From NCBI GenBank assembly GCA_016165875.1, contig JABBOT010000080.1:7050759-7114758 (forward strand): DNA of 64,000 bases. Direction: 5' to 3'. The translations under genes and the position numbers were made by a program. Numbering within the stretch: position 1 is the stretch's first letter; each line of letters starts with the position of its first letter. The notes under the pieces are model-generated. The model saw only the letters and a program-made list of their open reading frames with translations. It did no database searches and was not told the origin of the DNA. The stretch is from Acanthopleura granulata (taxonomy: Eukaryota > Mollusca > Polyplacophora > Chitonida > Chitonidae). This document shows positions 13,401-24,149 of this stretch, piece by piece.

Positions 13401-16106
13401 AGTGTTGCGCTTATTTTAACATGTTTCATGGATATTTGTTGCCAGTGATCATATGCAGAGAGAGTAAATTATGATGATGTATGTAGTATATATACAATTT
13501 CTCCCTAAACTTTCCAACACAACTGTGGGTGTACGTATATGAGTATCAGGCAGCTGTCGAGGTGCGGCGAGGCAAAAGCAACCAATATTGCTCGTCTGGT
13601 GACTATGCCAGGTGAAACACCATTAATCACTTTCAAAGGAAATAGCTCAAGTGACTTTTTCAGAACCTTCCTTGTAACCGACTGAAATGTTGTCAAAACA
13701 TCGGATTATACATGTAGGCCTATATATGCCGTGATCTGTCCATTCGATATTTAATATTTTTCGCATTTATTATACAATAGTTGCCTCTATAAGCGTAACA
13801 TACGATTAATATTAGGCTACTATCTCCACCATACAGTACCGAACATTTAACTTCAAGAAAACAAAATCCAGAGATATTTCTGGAAAACAGTTAATATACA
13901 CGTTTCATGTATTCTGATATATAAAGAAATAAAATGAAACCATTAGCAAGAACAAAGGATGCCAGTTAATACTGAAAACGGAAATATGTGTTGCCTTACG
14001 CATGCAAAAATAATGTCGTTCCAGTCGCTTGCGTGATGAAACGATTCCCTCTATCCGTACACGCATCGATTATACAGAGTATTTGTAGCTGTTCAAAACT
14101 ATGTGGGTGTGCGTCAAGAATGTTTGAAAGCCCTACTGTTATGTACTGATATACGGTTATTTCTTTTTCGCCGTATCCTGTTCATATTTCGACACTTTAC
14201 ATGCATATATAGCGGTGGTTTCCATAGCCCATTAAAATGACATGCAGCCACGTCAGGCATATGGCCTCAACAGCCACTTTAAGTGACGGATATGGCGATA
14301 TTCAATTTAAAATAGCAATGCATTTAAAAACGTAATTAAAAATAACACAGGTTAGGTTTGGGTTTGAGTGATTATGTATTTGCGTTGCACAAAAAAAGAA
14401 ACTTCGGTATATAGATGAAAGGCTTTACATCTATCATTTTATGGGAAAAAAATGACAAGAGAAATCTCAGAATTTCTTGTGACCATTCCTATCACAAAAT
14501 CTTTCATATATCGTTATAATAGTTAATTCGCAGAATTTCGTTTGTTTATTTCTGATAAAACCACTACATTAATTATGAATATTAATCTGTCATATCATAA
14601 CAACTATAATTGTGAAATCGCAGAATTTCATTTGATTATCTCTGACAAAGCCACTATACTAATTACTACAGGCCCTATTTTGTCATATTGTGACATGCAG
14701 CGAGTTGTGAAATCGCAGAATTTCGCTTGGCCATTTACTTACAAAATCAGTACATGATATTATACACTTTCATATGATTACCGGCACTAATTATGGAATG
14801 GCAACCTTTCATGTAACTATTCCTGACTATAATTCAAAAGAAGGTAAAGGTATACGGTTATTTTTTTCTTATCTCTGAAATCGAATATAGTCTGGTCTCT
14901 GAAATAGTCTATGTACTTGAAAAACGGTGTTCTATTTACCTATATATATGTGTGGAATAAAATTACTTTGAATAGTGAATGTAACAAGAACTATACTTAC
15001 AATATGTTTTTTTTTTAACTTCTAGTAACAAAAAAATCTCCAAGAATTTACTGATAGTTAGTGTAGTTGAAATCATGTTATGACGAAGGCTAGCACTTAT
15101 TCTTTGTCAACCCGAATTTTTCTTCAATATATCTTTATCAAAATGATCACATCTCGCATAATTTGGTTAAATAAAATAATATAAAAATTAATTGCCCATA
15201 TATGCAATGAAATGCCCCTAGATGCCATCTCAGGACACGTAACATATCGTTTAGTGGTAAATAAAATTATCAGTCCAGGGTAGGTCGGCACAAAGCTAAT
15301 TCAGTGGTGGTGCGTAGAGTCTCCACTCGTGTCATTTCTTGTGTTATAGGGCTTATAATCATCACCACTCCCATCCAATCAGGAACGAATTCGTATCTCT
15401 TGAACCGAAGCATCAGAGTTGTAGTACAGTGCAGCGTATATAATGATGCAGGGTATACGCCTACGCAATGAGTAATATGTCAACATTTCTGATTCGACAC
15501 ACGCAGGGTAATGTATTTGATAGGTTTTCAAGTACCAGTACACCGGAGGATATTGTCATTAACCGCAAAGTTTTGAAAATTTTCCAACATCGAATAAACA
15601 GAGCATGCCATGGCTGAAAATGGCCTTGCTGTACAGTTGGATTGAGATGTGGGCCTATATGCATCCTTGAGCCTACGTGTATATTTTACCAATCACGCAA
15701 TACAATCGGCTGTCTTGTTTACCCCCAAGATATGCAGGCAGTTGGAAAAAATGTTGTATACATTCTGACTTCATCCTTAAGACAAGGACCTGTCCAATGC
15801 ATTAAGTTTGGCTGGAATCCGGAATCACGCATTTTTCAACGATCGTTCACAATTGACAAGTATTTTCCCTTTGTCTCTAGTGATGAAATTTGTACACTTA
15901 GTCGTGGCGGAGGCTCGCCCTCTCGGAGTGCATTCTCTGGTTGTTTGAAAAAAAATTTAACCCTTTTTAACTTTTGTTTTTCCTTGTATAGGCCTGACAC
16001 CATGGTGAACTCCACCTCTGGACAGGGAATGGCAAACCTTTCCTGTCGAAAGTAACTCGGGAATATAAGCTCCCATTGTTCACCCCAGCCTTGGCCATGA
16101 CGTTTC
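10427..16106. other. Gene-free stretch
   Basis: About 5.7 kb with no supportable exon on either strand. It contains a T-rich run near 10755-10782, the ~90-bp tandem repeat at 14463-14775 and a SINE tail at the right edge. Short open frames here lack splice context and recognisable similarity. Confidence 0.45.
14463..14775. repeat. Degenerate ~90-95-bp tandem repeat, 3-4 copies
   Basis: The anchor cgcagaatttcgtttg recurs at 14529, 14619 and 14714, with a weaker, shorter copy near 14467. It is followed in each unit by tatctctgayaaarccacta-like and taattatgaatatta-like blocks. Spacing of 90 and 95 bp indicates an old, drifting tandem duplication. Confidence 0.7.
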
Positions 16107-16153
16107 GTTTATTTATTTATATATTTATTTATTTGATTGGTATTTTAGGCCGG
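16107..16153 (-). mobile_element. SINE family 1, tail-only fragment
   Basis: A (TTTA)n run is followed by tttgattggtattttaggcc, the start of the family-1 tail in antisense. Nothing further is preserved. Confidence 0.55.
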
Positions 16154-17434
16154 TGACGTTTTGTAAGCGAACTGGTACCGTATTGCTCATGTATTGCTAG
16201 AGAACAACTTCCGGTCAGTTCAGCTGGGAGCCGAGTATATAGGACTACGCTGGAGAAAAGATACCATTTCTGGGTTCTCCAGCTCTCATATTGTTCGGCA
16301 TGGGTCATGGTGGCAATGAGGACTGATCAGTGGTCGTTGGCCAATCTCTGCAGCCTTTAGTTCCTTGAAGACCACTTGCCTTTCACGAATACATGTGGCG
16401 TGCAAGTGTACACATGTATCTAAATATGTCACGCGTGGGAAAGTTCGTCGGCAACTATCCACAGGCCGGTGGTTTACCACAGGCACTCCCCTCCCGAAAA
16501 AAAATGACCATTCATTCATATGGCAGAAGTGTAAATGCTTGAGAACGGTGTTAAATAACAATCAGATAAATAATTACGTGTAACTCAATTGGCCATATAA
16601 GAAGACCTTAAGAAGGCCTTGGTAACATTGTTGAGTATATTGAAACTCTGTGTAGCCATGATGTGGCTACTCCGTTTTAATGTCTCTTCGACAATGCCGC
16701 CTTGGAATGACTTTTTTCTGGCAAACGGCCTGAGAAGGGACTTTCACACTTCGTTAAATACATAGGATGAAAATACCAGTGCACTTAGTTTTGCCGATGT
16801 GTACATGTATTGTATGCATCATTTACTCATTAACAAACGCGTTATTATAAATACCCTATATATACACACAGACAACGAATAACAATCTGTACAAATCAAA
16901 GTAAGAGATGATCAAATCACTATAATTATAACCACACTGTGATGAAGTTCTGCTATTTAGACTTATATGTCCAACTGTATTTAGCATAATACCGTATCTC
17001 GTGCTCTGAGATGATGTTGATCATGCTATATAGGAATACCGCAAGAAATAAGCCCGACATGGCCCGACATAGGCCGACATTATATACGATTGCATCTTAC
17101 CGAATGGGAGATAGCTGTCCAACATATAGAGCAATTAATACATATATACGGCACTTTGCCAGTATATGATTACGTAAATTAAATCATTTAAGCTGGCCAA
17201 CAGATTATCAAATCACTGATTTGTTCAGGACACTATTCAAAAGTGTACATCGACAGATTTGAAATTCAGTAGCGAGAAAAAGTTTTTGGTCCACACTGCG
17301 ATACTACTGGGAGCTGCATCGGTTTAGATATGAAGAGATCTAAAAATGTGCAAAGAATCGCAGTTTGTAACTGGAAATAGAAACCCCTTTAATGCAAACA
17401 TACAACCTCATACGAATAAATACTTAAACGGTCC

Positions 17435-17693
17435 CTGGGGCCTCCGTGGCTCGGTCGGTCATTAACGCAGCGCACTGACCTGATGTCTCCAACCAATGCG
17501 GTCACTGTGAGTTCAAGATCCAGCTCATGCCGGCTTCCTCTCCGGCCGCACGTGGGAAGGTCTGCCAGCAACCTGCGGATGGTCGTGTGTTTCCGCCAGG
17601 CTCTGCCCGGTTTCCTCCCATCATAATGCTGGCCACCGTCGTATAAGAGATACATTCTTGAGTACGACGTAAAACAGCGATCAAACAAATAAA
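17435..17693 (+). mobile_element. tRNA-derived SINE (family 1), full length with target-site duplication
   Basis: This complete sense copy has the head gcctccgtggctcggtcggt, the B-box region ctgtgagttcaagatccagc, the middle ggaaggtctgccagcaacct, the tail cattcttgagtacgacgtaa, and ends caaacaaataaa. It is flanked by ttaaacgRtcc (one mismatch) at 17424-17434 and 17694-17704. It is the best single copy here for defining the family structure. Confidence 0.92.
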
Positions 17694-17752
17694 TTAAACG
17701 ATCCGACAATTTTGCGTATTCTTTAAAAAAAAATCCGTTGCCGAAAAAAAAA

Positions 17753-17948
17753 AATCTTCCGTTAAATCCGTTATCTGACGAATGACAGATAGGCTTTCAG
17801 TTATTGTAACGGATTAGTCCGTTCCTGATAACGAAAAATTCCATTCCTGTTATCGAGTCAATCCGTAACCATGCAGGAACGAATTAATCCGTTATATCAA
17901 CGGAAATATAATCCGATATCTCTCGAATAAGAGTTTTAACGGAAGATT
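17753..17948. mobile_element. Foldback/MITE-like element with nested inverted repeats
   Basis: Perfect 14-bp outer inverted repeats, aatcttccgttaaa (17753-17766) and its complement at 17935-17948, enclose a second inverted pair: aacggattagtccgttcctg (17808-17827) against 17874-17893, with two mismatches. The whole ~196 bp could fold into a long hairpin. The motif atccgtta recurs throughout. No coding capacity. A related hairpin lies near 57108-57187. Confidence 0.65.
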
Positions 17949-18585
17949 GTTTTCAGGGTGTTCGAATTCCATGTCATGTATAAACCAAGACTGCAAGGAA
18001 CAACTTTCCAGGTACTAGTATGTCGTTTCTTGCAAATCTTGACATTCTTATTTAATCTGTTGTATCAAGACATTCCGTTGGATCACTAATTTGCGATGGG
18101 TTGTACACGACTCTAGTACAGCCTGAAACTGTTGCTATGTGGGTCTGTATGCGTATTCATAGACACACGCCCGAATCTTATCCACCAGACGATCCGAACC
18201 AGTGGAATGCGCGCTCATTTAAATCGACATTGCCTGTCGCTGGAATTTGAGCTCCAGAGCACACTTTACCAAAGCCTTTGGACAAACACTAAACAACATG
18301 TATGTAGGCTATACGTATCTGGGCTATGTAGTTTGCCTGCATGGTGTGTTTTTAACACCATATAGAGATCGCGAGCTGTGTACATGATGTGAGCTGTGTG
18401 TGTTCGACTTAGCGCCTGTATTCCGTGTTTTATGAAATGTCACGAGGAATCGGTTCCACCGCCCGTACGCGGCAAAGACGCGCATATGGTCTGGAGAAAA
18501 GTTGGAGCCTCATTAAGCCCTGTAAATTGCATGTCATTTTCATCGATTCCACTCCGCTGCGGAAAGAGGGTTGTATACTGTTAAT

Positions 18586-18790
18586 ATGATTGGTTTTTTA
18601 TGCCGCATATTCCAGAATATTTCGGTTAAACGACGTCAGCCAGCATTATAGTGGGAGGAAAACGGGCCAATACCGGGTTGAAACCCACGACCACCATTCA
18701 CAGGTTGCTGGCAGACCTTCCCGCGTACACATCCGGAGAGGAAGACAGCATGAGCTGGGCTTGAACTCACAGCGAACGCATTAGTGAGAA
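18586..18790 (-). mobile_element. SINE family 1, partial
   Basis: The antisense copy runs from a damaged tail (atgattggttttttatgccg) through the middle (caggttgctggcagaccttc) to the B-box region ttgaactcacagcgaacgca. The A-box end is missing. Confidence 0.8.
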
Positions 18791-20789
18791 TATGTACGCA
18801 GTATGCTTATAAGTGCCCAAATTGCCATTAGAAGTGCCCTCACGACACTAACAAACACTCTGAAAGAGATTTCTAAATTCTCGAAAGATCAACTGCCCCT
18901 TGTTACGAAGATTTCTTGTGAAAGGCGTGTCTTCACAGGTTTTAAATCAAATCTAATTAGCTCAAGTGCACAATAGCTGCCACATCACACAAACTGTCGA
19001 CCACTGAAATATGGGGCGATCGAGATGTTATATATTTTCATCAATTCTAATAATCCAGTCAGAAAATACCCACATTTTAGATTTCTCGTCGCGCCACAAA
19101 TTTGTGCCACTTGGACATATACCAAGGCAGTAACGAGATACCTTGGGGCTACGGCCTCAAATAATGGGAGACCTTTTCCGACGGAATGGCGATTCGGGTC
19201 CACCCCGACTTGACTATAGTTTTCTTGCACTGCACGAGTAATATCTTGTCTACTTGCCCACAAAACGTCATATATAAATGCAGGTATCAACTATAGACTT
19301 AAGCTTTGACCCGAATTACTTCTGGCGGAAAAAGTTCCCCATCGGGATACAAGCTGTGTGGTCTATTGCATTTCTGTTTTTGCGATGACTGTTTAGGGGC
19401 AAATTGATAACGTATAACACATACATTGGAAGAGAACAAAAACGCTAAGTTCAGCTTTGACCCTAGCCACCATCGCACGGGAAAAAGTACTCCATAGATT
19501 TTCGATTCTTGCGCCTATTGGCTCATGTCTGCGAAGACGAGTGCATAAAGGTTTCGTATCGTCTTGCACACAGGTCTGATGCTAAAGGATAGGATACAAA
19601 AAAATTGAATAAGGAGAGCTGCTTATGCTCGCTGCCAAATATCAATGGGTCAGCCTATATAGGTCTACTCACAATTTCATGAATTCCTCTCCCTTGTTCA
19701 AGTGGGATATATAAAATAAGGATTCAGTGAGTTTCATGTGGCCAGTAGGTCGAATATAAGTGTATAATATTTATTATTTAGATTGTTTCTCATGCTTATA
19801 TATAGTATTAGTTATATATTGTCTAGAAACAGCCACGCGTTAGAGGAAAACCCTCTTTCCTCACGCGATAAGTGGAATCAACCTGCGACATAAAATTATT
19901 TGTACCTCTCGCATTTAATTGTAATCTCTTTATTCTGTAACAACAATTCCCCATTTAACGGCCTAAAAAAATCCACAGCTTGAAAGTCCGTGTGAAGTTT
20001 TGTTCCTCGTTACTCTCACAGACTCCGCGTCACGAATGATCTTTGCTCATAGCACTCCACTGTCTTTATTTATAGTCGAAAAGGGGTCATTTTTAGGACA
20101 ACTTTGGCACATTGTTTTCCAGAAGGGATTCATTATTCAAAAACAGTAACATGGGGCACTGGTTTACTTTAATTGGGAGTTTCATTTCATGACGCGTATT
20201 CTTTATTCGATGAGGTACCGTATATGTAATTGCGAGCATATAACGGGGTTTCCGAATTCAGAATTTGTCTGCTACAAAGCCTACATGGGCATCCATTGGT
20301 TTATACACGATTATACACCATGCGGTTATTTTTGACAACAAAGGGAAATTGTCTAGAACTGGCGAAGCACGGCGGGTAACATTGATGGGTGGACTGAATT
20401 AGACAAACTTGTAAGTTCTTGAGGGTGCAAGTTGGAATCAGCGATGGAAATGCTTATTTTCATTTATTAATTATTTTTTGACTCCTCGCTGGCTTTATAT
20501 ATGCTTATACTTTTCTATCTGCTCTTGTTTGGTTGTAAGTAATTCAATTACGTGAAACAATTATATTGGCATGGCTTGAAACGATTTCATCGTGTGGGAC
20601 ACTATCATGATTCACGTTTTGAGGGCTGAACCCCTTTCACTCTAAACAGTCTGTTGGGATATACAGGTTGAGCGAAACGTACACTAGTGAAGGGTTGTTT
20701 AAAATGACAGGCTCGGAAAGCGGGGGAGGTCATATTAGTCCATTTACGCCAATGCCTGAATTGAGCTTGAGATATCTGCGAGATAAACA
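18791..20789. other. Gene-free stretch
   Basis: AT-rich unique sequence on both strands. I see no exon, RNA gene or organised repeat here. Confidence 0.45.
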
Positions 20790-20942
20790 GAAACGACGGC
20801 CAGCATTATGAAGGGAGGAAACCGGCCAGAGCGCGGGGAATACCACCACCATCCACAGCTTGCTGGCAGACCTTCCCACGTACTGCCGGAGAGGAAGAGA
20901 GCCAGAGTTAACGTGCCTATCACCTCAGCCACCGAGGTCCCA
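20790..20942 (-). mobile_element. SINE family 1, tail-less copy
   Basis: The antisense copy covers the middle and head: aacgacggccagcattatga, ttgctggcagaccttcccac, and cagccaccgaggtcc at the head end. The (TTTA)n tail is not recognisable and the B-box region is damaged. Confidence 0.7.
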
Positions 20943-21195
20943 GAAAAAAAGGTCAAAGCCAGATTTTACTGTGATTAACTGAAGAGTATGCTTGGAACAC
21001 CTAACGCAGATATTTAAAGTGGCTGCCGTTAGGCTACATTTATGTTGGTTCACAAAAACCAACAATAGTCTTATGTAAATATCAAAAGCCTTGTCACTGT
21101 TCTGACATGAAGCCCATGTTGAGGCAGAACTGAGACTCCAGGCTCAAGTAAGCTAGATATTGGTTGTTTTCAGCAAAGCGTTTTACAAAATCTGG

Positions 21196-21422
21196 GTTAG
21201 TACGTTATAGTGCAACGTAATGACCCAGATGCCTCTCACCAATGCGATCACTGTGAGTTCAAGCACAGCTCACGCTGGCTTCCTCTTTGGCCGTCCGTGT
21301 GTGGGAAGATCCACCAGCAACCTGCGGACGGTCGAAGGTTTCCCCCGGGCTCTGCCTTCCCCCACAATGCAAGCCGCCGACGAAGTACGAAGTAAACCAC
21401 CAATTAAATAAATAAATAAATG
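21196..21422 (+). mobile_element. SINE family 1, near full length
   Basis: The sense copy contains taatgacccagatgcctctc, the B-box region ctgtgagttcaagcacagct, the middle caacctgcggacggtcgaag, then a tail shortened by a deletion (cgaagtacgaagtaaaccac) and (AAAT)n. The A-box end is degraded. Confidence 0.82.
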
Positions 21423-21833
21423 ATATAGGCCGTCGGGTGAGGTTGTATATATATATATATGCTTATATTTATTGATTTTATTACTGTTCATGCTAAAGAA
21501 TTTTTCACTTACTGCGGCCAGTTTATGGGTTGGAGGAACGAATCTTCCGACACATGGGAACTTCAGTATATTGACAAGCATTCTCACGTGCAACACTCAA
21601 GTAGACCTGAATACCAGCACCGGGTCTTGCCTAGCCAAGTAATCACATGGCCCTTCCACTACGCTACAGCGCCATGCGAAGGTCCCATTGAACACTATTA
21701 GCGCAAACTCGGCCACGTATCACCAGGCTTTCACTCGACCAGTTTGGCTCTGCTTCTGTGTTGCATTTATCTCATTAGGTTGGATGCTTTGTATGTGCTA
21801 CAATTTCCGACCCCTAACGTCAACTGTTGGCTA

Positions 21834-21928
21834 GGCCTTGCCCGGCGTCCTCCCACCATACTGCTGGCCGCCGTCGTATAAGTGAAATATTCTTGAGTAC
21901 GGCGTAAAACACCAATCAACTAAATAAA
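21834..21928 (+). mobile_element. SINE family 1, 3' fragment
   Basis: This well-preserved 3' part runs from cctcccaccatactgctggc through gtataagtgaaatattcttg and agtacggcgtaaaacaccaa to a short A/T tail. Confidence 0.8.
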
Positions 21929-22802
21929 CATACCGGTAGAGTATATTGGCGGATGGGAAGAGACCTTCAGCCAAAAGCACACAAGAGAGCTTCGTCAACC
22001 TGTTCTTACGAGGTTAGCCCCAAGAATGATCGAGGCAGGGGAATGTTGGAAATTCCTTGGCCGAGTTCGATTGACCTCCTGCCTAAGGCAACCTTTCTGT
22101 AATATCCTGCCAATTGAAAGGTACTGAAGCACCGTAACTACGCGGCCTGGACCGGCTTCGCAGCCTGCATGTAGATATGTAGTTCCTTTGAGGGCTGTGT
22201 CATATACATGCATGGTTGTTTCAAGTTGCTTCACTTCTCACGTTCAACTGTCAACATCATTACCGACTCACGTATGCAGAACACATTTCCATATCCATAC
22301 ATGTAGTGACTAAAGGGAGATAACTCATTTACTCAAATGCGATAACTACATACTCTGTTGTTTGCGGTTTTTCTGTTTAGCCAATATTTTTCAACTCTAG
22401 ATCAGATTGATCAACAGATGGTGATATATAGGTTCAGCCGTTCCATTCCCCTTGCTCGAGAATGGTAAGGGGAAAAAATCAGGTTTCCTGAGCTATGAAA
22501 AAAGTCTGATTTTACAGCATCAATTTCAACTGGAATGCATGCACTATAGGACAACACTCCCCAGCCCCCAAAGTCCAACCGCTGTTTCTGCGTTGGGAGT
22601 AAATAGAACAGTTTTCTAGCATTTGACCCTACTTCTACCACCTGAAAGAGTCGCTAGGGGTGACTCAGACAAGGGCCCGAATTATTCTAATTATTGTTTA
22701 AATTTGCTGAACTCGTTGATGCTTAATTCCATGTTTTACATTGGATGTTTCCATATTTAACAGGCCTCTCTCCCCCCCCAAAAAAACGGTTGCATGGAGT
22801 AA

Positions 22803-22898
22803 GCATATGACTTATAGTCTTTGGTATCACCTGACCCAGCATTCATTCCGGGTCTTCCGCCCCCGAGGCGGACTCTCTAACAATCAGGCCACAGGGGC
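22803..22898 (-). mobile_element. SINE family 2, tRNA-like head fragment
   Basis: Read on the minus strand it starts tgtggcctgattgttagaga (A-box region), passes aagacccggaatgaatgctg at the B-box position, and continues ggtgataccaaagactataa. These blocks match the head of the complete family-2 copy at 28443-28849 in the same order. Confidence 0.55.
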
Positions 22899-23403
22899 AG
22901 TCTTCAATTATTATGCGAGCCCGTTGGAAACACACAACGTGCGCAGGTCACTGGGAAGCCTTCTGACTTACAGCTTACAGCCTCACAAACTGGAGAAAAT
23001 AATCTTGCCATTCAGAGGGGGAGTAATACATGTACTTACATGTAAGTAAGTACTACAAAAATTCATGACGTGGAATACGAATATTATAATACAGCAGTTT
23101 CACATCAGTAAGACTGGGCCCAGGCAAAATTGTGGTGTATTCACACAGTGACAGACACTTCTAACAAAAGTTAATATTCCATTATTAAACATATACTACT
23201 AACCCTAACAACACACATCGCAAATCACACTTGAAACACATAACTGACTGTGTCATATGTTTTGCACCAAAAAGGACAAAAAGCAGTTTACAAATACACA
23301 ATTCATAATAGTGACACAAAAATTATTTTTCACTTGCATTAACAACTTATATCAGTTACGAAATCCATTTGCAGGTTTGTTATTCATACATGCATATGTA
23401 CGC

Positions 23404-23726
23404 TAGGGGGGTTTCAAGTTCGAACTCTTTTATCACTAAATGTAAGAAAAGCCCTACTGCACCATGTGACTTGTCAAAAATCTTAGGAACTATTTCCGAT
23501 TACATGGGTTTCTAAGAAAGGTTTCATAAAAAGTTATTTAGACTGGAGGTACGACGGGGAAAATTAAGGAGCTGGAAGTTTTTTAAGTTAAGATGCTACT
23601 GATTGAAGGAGAGGTCATTTTCGTCTCCTGAACACGGCGAGACAGATGATCGGTGACAAGTCACATGACACAACTGAACTCATTTTACCTTCTGCGACAA
23701 AAGAGTTCGAACTCGTAACTCCCCTA
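23404..23726. repeat. Long degenerate inverted repeat (~70-bp arms)
   Basis: The left arm 23404-23474 and right arm 23655-23726 are reverse complements in patches. The outer parts share gttcgaactctttt, and the inner ends share catgtgacttgtc. About 180 bp of non-matching sequence lies between. It could be a foldback element or a head-to-head pair of an old repeat. It lies just beyond the 3' end of the DHRS1-like coding sequence. Confidence 0.55.
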
Positions 23727-24015
23727 TTGAGTATTCAAAATGTACTACCTTTCAGTCTGACCACAGGCAAGACAATGCGGGGCAGGGCTTACCTGTACCC
23801 TCAACAACTTGGTATAAACTATATGACAAACTACAATATATCATATACATTTATTTCTGAAATATCTCTATCCAAACCCTCATAAAAGTTTTGGTCTGAT
23901 TTGCTATGAAAAAATAATTGATGTATGTATATGTAAATAACACTATCAATGTATTAAATGTACCACGAAAGTCCTCTTCCACAGTTTGTGTTGTGGCCAC
24001 AGACAAAATGCAGAT

Positions 24016-24149
24016 TCACAATTTATTTCCAGACAACCAGATCAGGAACCTTGGTATCTTCACGAAGTTAGGAACCCACGCTGCCAGCCGTGTGTAACCT
24101 CCTACTCTCAGTAAGCTTGACAGCCGGAATAGGCTACTAGGGCTGGAAC
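24016..24149 (-). CDS. DHRS1: DHRS1-like exon 10 and stop
   Basis: Encodes residues 287-329, ending ...SGNKL then TGA (24018-24016). The segment [18 protein letters not shown] is hydrophobic and basic, matching the C-terminal segment of DHRS1 and possibly membrane-associated. Acceptor GTGCACAG. Confidence 0.88.

Noticed and set aside
15642..16055. 137-codon plus-strand open frame
   Set aside because: No recognisable motif, no splice partners and low-complexity parts; length alone is not convincing in 64 kb read in six frames.
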